Of a DNA stretch of 64,000 nucleotides, positions 32,834 through 45,925 are shown piece after piece. Position numbers and translations under genes: made by a program. Origin of the DNA: Eutypa lata (taxonomy: Eukaryota; Ascomycota; Sordariomycetes; Xylariales; Diatrypaceae); contig JAKULF010000014.1 of the NCBI GenBank assembly GCA_022661535.1, forward strand, positions 744,001 to 808,000, read 5' to 3'. Within the stretch, counting starts at the first letter, position 1. Every line of letters starts with the position of its first letter. The notes below the pieces were generated by a model. The model searched no databases and was not told the origin of the DNA. It saw nothing but the letters and a program-made list of their open reading frames with translations.

Positions 32834-34393
32834 TCACACAGCCCCAGAGACAGGGTCTACATCGACATCGAACTCGACATCAGTCCTGATGATGTACTTA
32901 GCGCCCCTCCTGACCCCGGTGCCCTCGTGCAGCAGGGCGCCCTCGCTCTCGCCGTGGGGGAAGAGCGCCACGGATCCCATCGCGGGGCGCACGGGGTGCG
33001 CGTTCAGGACGCCGTCCCGGAGGCTGGGCGTGAAGAAGGTCGTCTCGCCGCCCTCGAAATTGTCGTTCAGGTAGACGAGGAACGTGAACAGGCTCGACTG
33101 CCTCGCGGCCGGGGGCGACGCGTCGTAGAGGTACTTCCCGGTCTCCCCGTCGATGCCCGACGGAGGCCACGCCCCGTCGAAGTGCACCCGGTACTCGGCG
33201 CCGGGCACGTAGCGATATACCCGGAAGCGACGGTTTATGCCGCGCGCTCGCCTCCCGCCGACAAGCGCGGGGATGTGGGGGGCGACGCGCCGCCACAGCG
33301 CGTCGTGGAAGGCCTGGTCTACCACCCAGTACACGTTGTGGGCGAGGATACTGGAGACGGCGCCGTCGTCTCGGATCGGGGCGTCCGGGAGGAAGCCGAT
33401 GGACTCCATGGCTGCGATTATGGCCCTGCACTCCCCGGTAGAGAACACGTCCCTCATGAGGGACAGATGCGGAACTGCTGGGTGCTTGTGGTACGTGATC
33501 TGGGGTGGGGTCGAGGACAGGGGCACCGCGTTGTCGCTGCTGAGGTACAGGAGGGCGGGATGCGCATTCGGGGGTTTCCTCTCGGCGCCGGGGGTGGTCT
33601 CGATGACGCGGAAGTTCTCTTTGAGACCGGTAGGGCACGACTGGAATATCGAACCGTCGGCCACGCTCTCTAGGATTGGTATTCGTGTCCCGGAATCGCC
33701 TCGGAGATCCCAGAGGGTCTGGATGGCGATTGGATCGGAAGATGCCAACGAGGCGCCGATGGTAGGCTTGGTTTCCACCGTCCCGGTTACCCGCGATATC
33801 GCATCCAGGACTCTCAGGAGCTCCGGGCGGCTCTTGGCTCTCGGCGAGGAGGGGTCGGAGTCGTCGTCCGTCTGCGAAAGGCCACTCGTCACATCCAAGT
33901 CCCGCACCCATCGACACAGCGCTCCTAACTTGGGCGCCTCGTCCCTAATGCGCATCTCGGCGAGTAGAACGAGCGCATCGGTGTATTTCCCATCGACCAG
34001 GGCCGCCGAGACTCTAGCCGTGAGGTTCGTCTCGCCGCCATTGCCATTGCTATTGCCATTGGTGGTGTTGACGCCGGTCGTGCACGCCTGGCGGAAGTCG
34101 TACACGGCGGCCCGCAGGTCCTTGCACCCCTTGGACTTGATCACGCTCGGGTGCTTGGCTAGGGTCTGCAGTGTGTCGACGGTGATCTCCAGCTCCTCGC
34201 CCGACACGACGGCGCTGAGGCTCTTGGGCTCGAGTCGGTGGTCGGATTCGGGCGTTGTCGATTTCGAGTCTGGAGTTGGAGGTAGCGTGGCTCCCCCCAC
34301 TTGTGTTGTATTCTGCGCTCGTTTCTTGTTGGACCCAACCTGGGCTTGCGCATCGCGCTTTCGCTTTGCTGCCGCTTTCTTCGTCTTCGACAT
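32834..34393 (-). CDS. 2OG-Fe(II) oxygenase, prolyl-4-hydroxylase-like
   Basis: Single-exon gene encoding 519 residues. The C-terminal 200 residues form a 2-oxoglutarate/Fe(II)-dependent dioxygenase of prolyl 4-hydroxylase type. Iron ligands are His404 and Asp406 in YRVHFDGAWP and His489 in LLHEGTG; Arg503 in YIIRTDV should bind 2-oxoglutarate. The supporting strand is FLVYLNDNFEGGETTFF. The N-terminus has a basic Lys/Arg-rich start (KKAAAKRKRDAQ), suggesting nuclear entry. A helical segment at about 60-170 is set off by Asn/Gly and Asp/Ser linkers. The gene is very GC-rich at third positions, so long open frames appear on other frames of both strands. The substrate is not known; the domain call is firm. 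Confidence 0.88.
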   Translation of the reverse strand: MSKTKKAAAKRKRDAQAQVGSNKKRAQNTTQVGGATLPPTPDSKSTTPESDHRLEPKSLSAVVSGEELEITVDTLQTLAKHPSVIKSKGCKDLRAAVYDFRQACTTGVNTTNGNSNGNGGETNLTARVSAALVDGKYTDALVLLAEMRIRDEAPKLGALCRWVRDLDVTSGLSQTDDDSDPSSPRAKSRPELLRVLDAISRVTGTVETKPTIGASLASSDPIAIQTLWDLRGDSGTRIPILESVADGSIFQSCPTGLKENFRVIETTPGAERKPPNAHPALLYLSSDNAVPLSSTPPQITYHKHPAVPHLSLMRDVFSTGECRAIIAAMESIGFLPDAPIRDDGAVSSILAHNVYWVVDQAFHDALWRRVAPHIPALVGGRRARGINRRFRVYRYVPGAEYRVHFDGAWPPSGIDGETGKYLYDASPPAARQSSLFTFLVYLNDNFEGGETTFFTPSLRDGVLNAHPVRPAMGSVALFPHGESEGALLHEGTGVRRGAKYIIRTDVEFDVDVDPVSGAV

Positions 34394-35742
34394 GGTGTGG
34401 AGTGTAAGTTGTATGTATTTAAAAGCAGGTGTTGTGCGCGGGTGGTGTGATCGTGAGGTCTAGGCGAATATCAATAAAATCGCCACCACCCCGCGTTCTT
34501 TTAAGTGACTAGCTGCATGAAGCATACGGGCATGCTACCCACTAAATGCATACATGATTTCAATCGCTTTATAGTTACCAGCTAACCGCACAACGTCACA
34601 CATCACAGATCAACAAGTAATATTTTAAGATGTTATGATTGAAATAGTTGTTTCTAGTCGGCTAGAGATTGATTAGTATTATTTAAGGGGATATATGGCA
34701 TATATTCGTGCCAATTAATCTCTCTCATCACGTAATTAATGAGAGTCTGGGGAGGGAGATATCTCATAGCTTGCTTGGTATGTGAGTCGCTGGTGACTAA
34801 TAAGTATAGCTTCATTGCTACATGTGAAAAAAAGTGAGAAAGAGAAAGGGGGGATAGCTTCGATAGTTGGATTTAGGCACTAGGGAAAACAGAGGCAATC
34901 TCGTTCTTAATTAAGTGCGTATATTTACATGGCATGAAATGCATAGCATAGAACGGTGATTAGAGTAAGGGCTGCATGTGTACATGACTATTAAAACATG
35001 AACCCTGATTTGCATTTGCACTATAGCCTCCTCTAACTATTTCGATAGAATCATGTGAAGATGCACCTAGGTATACACTTACACACACCTAAACCAGCAG
35101 GGAAATAGCATCACTGCGACATATCATCTACCTACCTACTTGGTCACTATTACGATCGCGAGTTCACTACAAACCTCAGTAGACAAGTCCAATATACTGC
35201 CTGCCTCCGTTCCCTACCTACTTCTTTATAAGTTCGACGGAGAGACCATGTGCGTATGTATATTCGATGTATATTCGACGACTTCACAGCACAAGAGAAG
35301 TCGACTAGAACGAAGAAAGCGTAATGAATGGAATCAATTGAATCAAAGTCTAATATCCCAGTAATGCGCGCCTTAAACCGGCGCACGCGTTGGACCACAC
35401 GGCCACCGCTCCCACCACTACCACCGCCACCACCGTCAGCAGCGGCGGTAGTCTCTCAGCGGAGACCCCATGGATATGCCCAATCTATAACACGTGATCC
35501 GCATAAGTGTTGTTCCTCTCTCATGCCCGTTTTTTCTTTTCTCATCACCTTTTCATTTCAAACGATGAAAAGGCGTCTACCGTGTCGTACTCTAATCTAC
35601 GTATGTACGCGCGGGGTGCGTTGTGTGTGTGTGGTTATTTCTCCCACAGACAACGCCAACTGTCTACCTACTCATAACATATCCTACGGTGTCATGAGAA
35701 TCCCTATACCGATTTTCCCTATGTGGGCGAAGAATAGAAAGC
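34394..35742. other. Intergenic: oxygenase promoter and ARB1 3' side
   Basis: It holds the upstream region of the 2OG oxygenase and, towards 35742, the 3' side of ARB1. CTAC repeats occur near 35120-35140 and 35212-35222. A frame at 35328-35819 (+) is Pro-rich low complexity that runs into the ARB1 last exon on the opposite strand and is not credible as a gene. Confidence 0.45.
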
Positions 35743-37753
35743 TTAGACGGCACCGGCCGCCACCATCTTCTTCCTTAGGTAGTTCTTGTACTCTCCTATC
35801 GTGCCATTCCATGGCTTGATCGTCTTATTCTCGCAGACTAGAATCACCTTGGCGATTCTATCAAGCAATCTGTCGGGGTACATTAGCACTAGCGATCATA
35901 GAATAGACAGTCGCGTGTTTGTAAAACTTACCTGAAATCGTGGGACACGACGATGACACCACCGGTGAAGTGCTCAATGGCTTCTGCAAGGGCATCAATG
36001 GTGGGGATATCAAGACCGTTGGTCGGTTCGTCGAGCAGAAGCATGTTGGGACCGTCAATGGCTAATAGAGCGAAGACAATTCGGCTCTTCTGGCCTTCGG
36101 AAAGGGTACCCATGAGAGCAGTCTGTGTGGGGCCGGAGACACCGTATCGGCCAAGTTGCTGTCTCCAGAACTGGTAATCCTGCGACTTTTCCCTATACTT
36201 GTCGCGGACAAAGTCTAGAGCGCTCTTGGTTAGGTCTAGCTGTTCAGCACTGTGCTGAGAGTATAGACCGAGCTTCAAGTGCGTGTGTCGGCTGACGACA
36301 CCAGATGTAGGAGAGAGCTTGCCAGTCATCAGACGTAGCAAAGTACTCTTTCCAACACCGTTGGGACCGACAAGAGCAGCCCGAGAATCCATATCGAAAC
36401 CGAGGTCAATGTTGCGGTACAAATCATCCTTTGCGTCCCCGGAATAAGAGAAGGTAACATTGTCAAACGAGAGGACGGGCGGCGGAAGCTTGTCGACATC
36501 AGTAAATCTGAACGTGAAGGCTCTCTCTTCCTTAACTTCTTCGATAAGACCATCTGCAACCATCTTGTCGAGAATCTTCTGACGCGACTTAGCCTGTCGC
36601 ACCAAGTTGGCGTAGGTACCTGCACTGGCAATGAATTCCTTGATGTGCTTGATCTCTTCTTGTTGCTTCTTGTAGGCCGTCATCTGGTTGATCTCCTGCT
36701 CCTGGCGGGTCTTCATGTAGGAATCGAAGTTACCACCATAGTACATGAGCTGCTGCTTTCGCATATCGATCATGGTGGTGCAGACTCCGTTCAAGAAATC
36801 CTGTGAGTGAGAAACCAGCACTAATGTACGTTCCCACTTCTTCAAATATTCTTCCAGCCACACGCAAGCCTCGAGATCCAAATGAGCAGTTGGGTCGTCA
36901 AGCAGTAGCAGGGTGGGCTTGACAAACAGGGCTTTACCAAGGGCGACTCGCATACGCCAACCACCGGACATATCCTTCGTCTTCTTGTGAATTGTGACCT
37001 TGTTGAATCCGAGACCCGTCAGAATGAGGGAGGCTCGCGTGGCGAAGGTCGAGGGGTCCATCTTATCCATGTGCTATATAGAAAGACGATACGGTCAGCA
37101 CCTAGTATAAAGCGTGGTTACCAATAATAGATAAAAAGACATACCTCATAGATGTCCATCAACACAGGACTATCAGGTCCTTCCTCTTCGAGGAGGGTTT
37201 CAGCTAGCTTATCAAGACGGTCCATCTCCTTCTCAGCTTCCTTGACGACCCATTCCAGGGCACCGAGATCTGAGGGAGGGGCACCTTCGTTAAGCAGGTA
37301 GATGTCGACATGATCTGGGACGGGATACTCGCGGGCAGCGATAGCCTTGAGGAGAGTACTTTTTCCACAGCCGTTTTCACCGAGCAGACCGTAACGACGA
37401 CCGAAAGAGAGTTCAAGGTTAGTCTCATTTAGTAAGACTCGACCGTGGAATGTTAAGCTGGCGCTGATAATTTTGACGTCTCTGCTAGAAGGGATAGAGG
37501 AGAGAACACCGGTTGTGATTCTGTCAGACAAGCCATGCTTATCCTTCTGATCAGCTAAACGCTTAGCGGCCTCTAATTTGGTACCTGAGGTGGCGTGCTC
37601 GTCGTCTCCGACATCGTCACCAGCTTCAGAGTTGGCCTTTGACGCAGCCTTGGATGAAGCCTTGGACCGCGAGACGAGGGTCTTCTTCTCGGGCTTTTCC
37701 TTGCCATCAGCGGCCTTCTTGGCGAGTCTCTTCTCTTTCGATGCGGAAACCAT
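35743..37753 (-). CDS. ARB1: ABC-F ATPase, ribosome biogenesis factor ARB1
   Basis: Soluble twin-cassette ATPase that in yeast shuttles between nucleus and cytoplasm and helps mature 40S and 60S subunits; 625 residues. Exons are 37753-37145, 37073-35932 and 35869-35743 (phases 0 and 2). The Lys/Ala-rich N-terminus is followed by cassette 1, with Walker [10 protein letters not shown] at 125-133, signature SGGWR at 239-243 and Walker B ending [12 protein letters not shown] (Asp262-Asp263). A charged linker with [12 protein letters not shown] follows, then cassette 2 with GPNGVGKST at 439-447, LSEGQ at 527-531 and [13 protein letters not shown] at about 548-560. Length and linker match the family. 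In cassette 1 the usual Walker B Glu is Asp; I believe this occurs in other filamentous fungi but could not check. Confident orthologue call. Confidence 0.95.
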
Positions 37754-39291
37754 ATTGTCTACTGAACTTTGTTATGATTTCCTTGTCGCTGTTGAGAGTC
37801 GAGCAAGGTTAAATGGTCAGGGAGGATGCTGATGGGATGGACTGCGTAAGTAAAAGTAATTCTTCTAAAAAGAATTTACCCCGCTTAGGTAGAAGTGTGT
37901 GTGTGTTAGTGGATGGTGGGTGGGTTTTTTTTCCAACTCGATTTTACAAATGAATGCGACCGAGTCAAAAGGTAAGTAAGCCAAATCTAATCAGTCTTTG
38001 GTAAGACTCGACTGACAAGTTGGTCAACTAAAGAAGTTATTTAGATTTCCTCCCTCAAATTCAAAGTTGTAGTATACAAAGTGTACTACTACCTGTGTAT
38101 GTAGGCTGGGTGTAGGTGTGAAATTTTGCCTTGCCTTGCCTTGGCTCGAGTTAAAAGAAGTTTCGAGGACTTCCAAAGTTGCGGAGGAACAATGACGGAG
38201 AGAAGAACTAACTACTTCCTACTTGGAGGGGCGACCTCATTCTTGTTCTGATGCGGCGGATTGTGGGGCTTGGCATTGGTGGGCTGGGACCCTGTTAAAA
38301 CTTAGCATTAACCAATGGCAGTGGGGTTTATGAAATTTTTATCCTTCATTACTCCTTTAAAACTTTTTAATGCAACTATTTGCATTGGCTGATAAGCGAT
38401 AGAGGCCTTATAACTAGTACTATTTTAGTATTGTGTCCTTGGGCAGATATGGATTAGTGCGGCATCTGAAAAATGCATGCATGCAGTTTCACTGACGTCA
38501 GTGACTGCTATCTCCAGCATTGCTTGGGACTACAGACTATAATAAAATAGTAGGTGTGAAAGCTTTCGAATTTGTGTGTGGGAGAGGTCATGTAGGTTAG
38601 TTAGGCAGAAATTATTAGGAGATATAATAGTTCGTTCACATACAGTCAGTCTACTTGCTCACTCATGATCCACGATAACTACAAAATAGACAGTGACATA
38701 TAAGTCGATACACATAGATCAACCTATCTTCTAGGCAAAGGCAAAGAAACCAGGTAGATGCAACACATAGCATGTAATAATATTTATCGACTGGCTGGCA
38801 AAGCAAGCAGGCAGGCAGGCTGACTGATCACGTCCTCTATCATGATCCTAATCTTGATCCTAATCCTACAACAAGCACAAAAGAGCAACTTAGGTTTCCC
38901 TGTGTGACTCTCCCGTGTCCGTCCCTCACTCCCTATCTCATGTAGTAATGTAACACACCAGATGGCGATTACGTCTTGCGTGACCAGTCTAGATAGCTAA
39001 TGTAGAAGAAGAAAAAATAGAAATATGCTCATATGTTTTTCCTTTTTGTCTTTCTCCTCGAGGATGCACATCCGACGGCCCGATCTGCTCAATTTTTTGG
39101 CATGATACCGCGTCACAAATTCCCCCTTTCCCTGTCCATCTGTATGAACGCCGAATACTAAAGAAAAGTAATGCACCGCTTATTATCGTCTTTTGTACAA
39201 GAGCCACACAGCATAGTAGTTCATTGAACCGTGCTATCGGCATCCGAAAGAATGAAAAAAGGGACACTGCGTTGTGTCATCGTGAAGCAGC
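37754..39291. other. Intergenic: ARB1 promoter and INO80 3' side
   Basis: About 1.5 kb. Features seen are GT-rich runs near 37896-37925, CCTTG repeats near 38128-38143 and GCAG/GCAGGCAGGC repeats near 38800-38820. No protein-like frame was found; one at 39267-38989 (-) is short and unsupported. Confidence 0.45.
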
Positions 39292-42200
39292 TCAAAGATC
39301 CATCTCCCCATCGGCAATGGCGAGTCGCTGCTTTGTAGTTTTGGCCTTCTTACTGCCTCCCTTCCGCTTCTTCGCCGCCTTGGGATCCGGCTCGACCGGG
39401 GTCGCAGTGCCGGAAGCTTTGTTGCCATCATCAAAGTGGCCCTCGCCTTGTTATAATGTTAGCTTGTAAACTCTCTCATGTGATATCGGGGACTGCTTAC
39501 CTTCATGATACATCTCGTCTAAACTGACAGCTTCCCGCTTTCTCTTGGCACCCTTCTTCTTCGTAGCTTTGTCAAGCTCGCCGCTCTCGAGGAGTTCCTT
39601 CTCACGTAGCTCAATCATTTCTGCTTGCTCATCATCGGCTAACCACATGGCAATGTCGCGGTTACGGTTCTCAGCCGGGCGACGACCACTGAAGTCAACT
39701 CCACGAGCACCGCCTCCCTGGATAACGACACGCTGCACCTCTTCTTTTTGCATCGCCCGCTTTCGGATACGTTCCTCGATTGTATTGCGGGTGATGAGAC
39801 GGTAGACAGTAACTTGTTTGGTTTGGCCAAGTCGGTGAGCACGGTCCATGGCCTGCGAGTCGATGGTAGGGTTCCAGTCACTGTCGTAAAAGATGACAGT
39901 ATCGGCTGACGTGAGGTTGATACCAAGACCACCAGCGCGGGTCGAAAGCAGAAAGATGAAGATATCCGGGCGGGTTTGGAAATCGTGTACAGTATCTCTC
40001 CTGTCTTCGAGTTTTGTGGATCCGTCGAGTCGGCAATACTTGTAGTTGCGGTATGTTAAGTACTCCTCCATGAGATCGATCATTCTCGTCATCTGGAAGT
40101 ACAGCAACACGCGGTGGCCCTCCTCCTTTAACTTAAACAGCAAGTGATCAAGCTTGGCAAGCTTCCCACTATCTGTGACGAAGCGGCGCATGCTCGGAAC
40201 GGCAATGTTCGTGAAGCGCTTCTTTTCGCTATCGGGTTGAGGTAGGAGCGAAGACGTTGGATATCGCTCAGGAGGAATGTTACGCGTGACCAGGGCTTTC
40301 TCTTCAATGGAGTTGGGCCCATAGAGACTCTTCCGCATGGGAAGACTGAATAAAGTGTCTTCTCGCTCAGCGTTAGGCGCTCTAGTTCCCTCACAGGTGA
40401 CCTCGATTGGAGCGGCAGATGCTCTTGGCCGTGCCGCCTGCTCGAGCCTGCCTAAACCAGAATCCCGCCACACAGACCCGGAAATGTTCATAAGATCACC
40501 TAGAACACCTTCCTTGGTGATTTCAGCGAGTGGTTTCCGGTCCAATCGAGCATTGACTTGTAGCAGTGCGTGTGCTGGTACAAAATTCTCCTCACCCGGC
40601 TCATCGTACACGACTTTAAGCCGCCCGAGACGATTTTCACGGGTAGCAAGGGCAGCTGCTCTAGAAAAGACATCAGAATGACTAGCATGGTAGACTTCTT
40701 CCGGGCTCGTGTCCGCGAAGCGAAGGAAGGAGAATGAATCATTGCCGGATGAACTTTCCCGGATGTTTTCTGGTGTCCATATGTTCATGAGATGATTCAG
40801 GTACTTATTTCTGAAGCCAGCCTTCTCGTTGTTTTTGTCGGCTTTATACAGTCGGCCACCTTCACTCCAGACTAGACGGGGCAAGTTATACTCGATGGAA
40901 TTCCGAGTCGAGTAGCCAACATGAACGTTTGGCCCCTCGCGGACGAACGAGGCCGTCTCAGCGAAACATCCAGCAAAGAAAGGGCTCGTGGTGTCAGCCC
41001 GCTCGAAGAGATCTGGATGGTTGCACACTTTTCGGAACTGCATGACCAGGTTCATCAGTGTGCCAGAATCCTGATCGTCTCCAAGAGTGGCCTTCTCGAT
41101 CAAATCCATTATACTGATCTGGTTCCTTAGGTTCTTGTACAGAGCGCGTTGCCGGTAAGTGAGTTCGCAGAACACGTCTTGTTCAATCTTGTCGCCGAGT
41201 TCCTTTTGCACATGTTTCTTGACACGGCGTAACATAAATGGCTTGAGGATTAAATGCAGCCGCTTAAGCTGGTCCTCATTTAGCGTGGTATTGCTTTGTG
41301 CGTGGGATTCAATGTCCTTGGAGAACCACTCGCTAAACTCGTCATGCGAGTCGAACAGCGACGGCATGATGAAGTGAAGCAGAGCCCAAAGCTCCTGCAT
41401 GTTGTTTTGGATGGGAGTACCAGTCAGAAGTAGACGGTTACGGCAATGGAAGCCTAACAGGCATTTCCATCGAGAACTTTGCGAGCTCTTGATAGCCTGG
41501 GCCTCGTCCAGAATCATGTATTGCCAACGCATCTTTTGGAAGTAAGCGACATCAGAGACAACCAACTGGTATGACGTAATTAGGATATGGAAAGGAGCAT
41601 CCTTCTTGTAAGTATTGTGCTTGCGATCCCAGAACTTGCGCAGGACCTTTCGGTCTGCAGCAGAACCCCAGTATGGGAGTACTTTGAATTCCGGGACGAA
41701 TCTCGTAATCTCCTGCTGCCAGTTGTGGAGAGTCGACGCAGGTGCCACCACCATGTACGGGCCCCAGATATCGTGCACCTCAGCGAGGTAGGCCATTACC
41801 GATATAGATTGTACCGTCTTGCCGAGACCCATTTCGTCTGCTAGAATACCGTTGATTCCCTGCTCGTAGAGATTGGCAAGCCAGTTGAGGCCCTTCAATT
41901 GGTATTCCTTGAGCTGGCAGTTGAGGAGCTTAGGCTGCTCTACAGTGACATCTCCAAGGCCTGTTGGGTTCTGGAAGTTCATCTCGCCATCCTCGTCCAT
42001 GTCTGTATCGGGGTTGTTGAAGGCTCGGGCTTTCTGCTGGGCTTCGGCAATAGCATTTTGGGCGTTGGCCACGGCGGCGGCCTTCAGAGCCTCTTCATCC
42101 TCAGCATCAAAATTGAGTTGGTCGAAGTTCGTGACCTTGCTACCAACAGGACCAGTAGGTTCATCCACATTGACCTTAGCGGTAGTCAACGCTTTCGCAT

Positions 42201-45200
42201 CCCCGGCTATGTCGGGATTATCCGTGCTTCGCTCGACTTCGTCGGTCTTTATCTTCTTTCCGATGAAGTGGGAGTAGAGTTCCGTCTGGGAAATCAAGAA
42301 GTTGAGCTTCCTCTTCTGACGAGCAGCTTCGCGGTCCGCTTCTTCTTTTCGGGCGTTCTCTAGTTCCTGTCTCTCTGCGGCCTTCCGCAGATCCCGCTCC
42401 TCACGTTCATTACGTTTCCAGAAGCCCATCATCTCACGCATGCACCGCTTGGCCCGAGCTTGGAGGTCCTTGGTGCCCTTGTTAGTGCGAAGTTGCCAGC
42501 GTTTGGCCTCCTTGGACGCCAATATGGCGGTCTTCTTAAGGTTAGAGGCCTTGGTGGCATACGAATCGCCCGCTAACTTGTAAGCCTTAGGGACATCTTT
42601 ACGTGCGAGATCGCGCCAGATCTGGTCGTAGATCTGGTTGTAGCCCTTAGATTGAAATCTGGTCTCCAGAGGGTTGACGGGAGTCTCCTCAACCTCCTTT
42701 TCTTTCTCCTTCGGCTCCTTGGGAGCATCTTTGGTTTCCTTGTCCTTCTCCTTAGGGTCTTTGGAGGAGCCTTTGCTGAGTTTGATGCGGATCTTGGTCT
42801 CTTCCTTGGACGGCAGCTCTTCGCCAGCATCAATAGCAGCTTGTGCAGCTTCAGCAGAGTCCTTCTCAGCTTGCTTCTGCTCCTTCGACTTCTTCGGTCG
42901 ATTACCTGAACGCTTGCTCTTGCTCTTGCCGCTGGACTCCTGATCGGTCGCTTGGAAGGTAGACATCGTACCGCCATCCATGTTGAGCTCAAGCGGAGCG
43001 ATATTGCGTGCAGGACCTTTGATGCCCTTCTGCAAGATCAACTTGGTCTGTTGAGCCTTCTTATTTGCCCGTTCAGCTTCACGCAAGTGCTTCTGACGCT
43101 CTTGTTCGTCTTCAGCGGCCAGTGCTTTAGCAAGCGCGGCCTCCTTCTGCTCGATAGTGACCTGCATAGACTTCTCTCGCCGTCGCTTCCGCTGCATGTC
43201 CTTCTTGCGTTCCTTTTCGGCGAACAACTCGCGCTCACGGACCTCTTGAAGAGCCTCTTCGTAATGCAGGTCCTCATACCGACGTTTACCCAGTGATGCA
43301 TGGGTGAGCAGCTTCTTAGACAGCATTGATGTTAAGTCGGCTCGACGGACGATGTTATCTTGATATTCATCCTTTCCAAAGTTGAGCTTCCGCTTCTTAG
43401 AACGAGTCATGTAGGATTGTCGCTCGGTCTCGAGCTCAGATAGATCGATGTCATCTATCCGGGAATCAAGCAGCTCTAGCTCGCTCTGAATCTTCTTTTC
43501 CTTGTCGGCAGGGAGGGTTTTGGGCTTGGGTTGACCGTTGGCTTGTCTCTTGGGTGCTCTGGATGATGTCTCCTTTGCTTGGCCTGAAGCCGACTTCCTC
43601 TTAGAACTGCTCCCCGACTCCTTCAACAGAGACTCACGTCCCTTGCTTTTACGTGCAGGCTTCTTTTCTTTCTCGGGCATGATGGGGGCTTTAGGCTTCG
43701 GGAGAGGCTCGGCACTGGAGAGGATGTTGGAAAAGGACATCAATTCAGCGGCACGGCTTGGTGTCTAGAATATTCAATTAGTACGCGTCTAGTATTTGCC
43801 AGGAACTGTGTAAAGAAAGAATGCAGGATAAAACTTACACTTGCCGGGGCTGCAGTTGCAGAAGCGGTAGAAGGCTCGGGGTTCAATATTGACGGAAGCG
43901 AGGGAGCGGGCGTGGGAGTGTGACGATTGGCAGAAGCAGATGCGTCTGAGGTGGCGCGATGACGCGAGGGGGGAGAGGTTAGGTTGAGAGCCTTATTGGA
44001 AGGGCTGTTCGGATGCGTATCCGTGCCGTTTTTGGGGTGCGAGTGAGAATGGGGACTCTGTAGATGACCTTTAGTATTTATCGGAGAAGTTGAACGATAT
44101 CCGTTATAATGATGGTTGTTGCTATCGGATTTAGATTTGGATTGCGGGTAATCATAGGCATCAGATCGCGACTGAGATGGAAAAGAAGGAATATTATTAG
44201 TTTTTCCAAGTTTAAGGATGTTGGTGAAATGAGAGAACATTGAAGTAGATGGTGGAATCAAAGAAAAAGTAATACGACTTGAAAGCACACAGGAGTATGA
44301 TAAGTGTATGTATGACTTGTGTCGCTTTATGCGATCGGCAAGGTAAGTCAAGATGCAAGATGCAAGTTGATGATGAGTAAGAGCAAAAGTATTATTGGCA
44401 GTAATAGAAGAAACAAAAGGACAACTTTAGATCGGACTTTAACAACCAAACTCCATCACATGCTTTGAAGCTATTCCAGTCCTCGTCGTCCTAACTTAAT
44501 TATGTTTCTGTCCAACCCAACACTAATTGTAATTGAACTTTTGGTCGTGGAGATAGCAGAGATGGATGATAACATCACAGCCCCCGAAAATAAGGGATAA
44601 GGCGGCGGCATCAGCGTATGGATGTGGAGGTTGCCCATAGCCTGCTTCAACAAGGCCCCGGTCGCATCGTAACGCGAAGAAAAATGCGGTGCCCACTCGA
44701 GTGTTGTAGATCGAAATAGTGCATAAGAAATAAGAAATGTTATTATCAACGTGTAACTTACCTGCTTAGACCACGAATCTAGAGCCTTTCGCTCGCGGGT
44801 GGTATTTCTCTCGCGGGTGGTATCTGTTAACGGATCGTAAAAGCTCCCAGAAGTTTTCTCTCGAGAAGGATGACGGAAGTCGGGCGGCGACAAGTGACCG
44901 GCCGACGTCTGTGGTGCTTGTAGTGGCGATGCACTGTGAGGGTGACGGGACGCTCCTGCGCCCGTACCATTTGTCGATGCCATGATTGAGCTTAGAGCCC
45001 CTGGCGGAGGAGCCAGAGGTGGTAGTCCCGATGCCAGCCTCGGCGGTCGTATCGAATTTGATGGAGATGATAGCGACGATGATAACGGAGAATGCGACGC
45101 GTTATTGTTACTATATGGGTGATGAGACGATAGTGGAGGTGGTGTTGGTGGTGTTGGTGATGGCGCAGTGATGGTGGATAGGAAATGGTTATTTGGTGAG

Positions 45201-45925
45201 GAAGAATGAAAAGATAAAGAGTGTGGTGGTGGAGGTGGTGGTGATTGCGATTGTGGTGGGAATGAAGTAGCCGTGATATGATGGTGATTATTATTAGTGG
45301 TTAAACTGTCGCTACCGGTGGTGGAAGTAGTCGTGGTTGTGGATTGTTGGCGAAAATCTCGAGCTAATAATTGCGTCGGAGATGTGACGAAGTTGGCGCC
45401 GTTCCTTGTCGTGTTCCTATTGTTGTTGCTGCTGCTGTTACCATTTCTCTCGTCATGGCCACTGTTAGCGTCGTCGAATTCCTGGTGCACCAGTGGTTTG
45501 GCAATTGAATTATTAATAATAGTATTAATATTGGTGTTGGTGTAAGTTTGATTTTGGGTTCGAAAAGAATGCGGCGTCGCTGACGGAAGTAGTGGGAGTG
45601 GTGGTGGTGGTGGTGATGGTGGTCTCAGTACATCGGTAATCCTACTAATCCTCTGATTGCTAGGAAATCTTGTAAGAAAGGGAGGAGGTGATACTATCTC
45701 CCCTGTCCCTACAATTCTCGCGGCTGAGTCTGACGACTCTCTAGAAATTGCTGGGGTCGATTCAAATTTGGAGTTGGTCCCGTTACTGTTATTAGCGGTG
45801 GTAGGAGCGGCGTTCGCGGCGGCAGCGGATCTCCCTCGTCTGTGTTCATCTCGTTGATCATCCACTTCCCTTCTTTCTCTTCCTCCTCTTCCTAACACAG
45901 TCGCATGAAAACCACTCGGGTCCAT
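39292..45925 (-). CDS. INO80: INO80 chromatin-remodelling ATPase
   Basis: Catalytic subunit of the INO80 complex, which slides nucleosomes and handles H2A.Z in transcription and DNA repair; 1971 residues. Exons are 45925-44762, 44171-43839, 43764-39501 and 39446-39292. All are GT-AG with phases 0, 0 and 1, and the joins restore continuous protein (for example SWSKQ/SRSDAY and [14 protein letters not shown]). The first 500 residues are low complexity (Ser, Asn, Pro, Thr, His). A Lys-rich charged region follows, then the DBINO domain at about 867-1001. SNF2 ATPase motifs are DEMGLGKT at 1142-1149 and DEAQ at 1252-1255. A large insertion separates the two lobes, the INO80 hallmark. The helicase C motif is RAHRLGQ at 1807-1813. 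The tail is Lys-rich and ends GEMDL. The start at 45925 rests on MDPSGF opening the frame. Confidence 0.93.

Noticed and set aside
32831..34463. Long open frames on the plus strand (32831-33673, 33237-34463) and a second minus frame (32898-33917) over the 2OG oxygenase
   Set aside because: They are shadows caused by high GC at third positions of the real gene. They show no domain, while the oxygenase frame carries all catalytic residues.
42573..43296. Arg/Ser-rich and Leu-rich frames inside INO80
   Set aside because: They are alternate-frame readings of the Lys/Glu-rich charged region of INO80.
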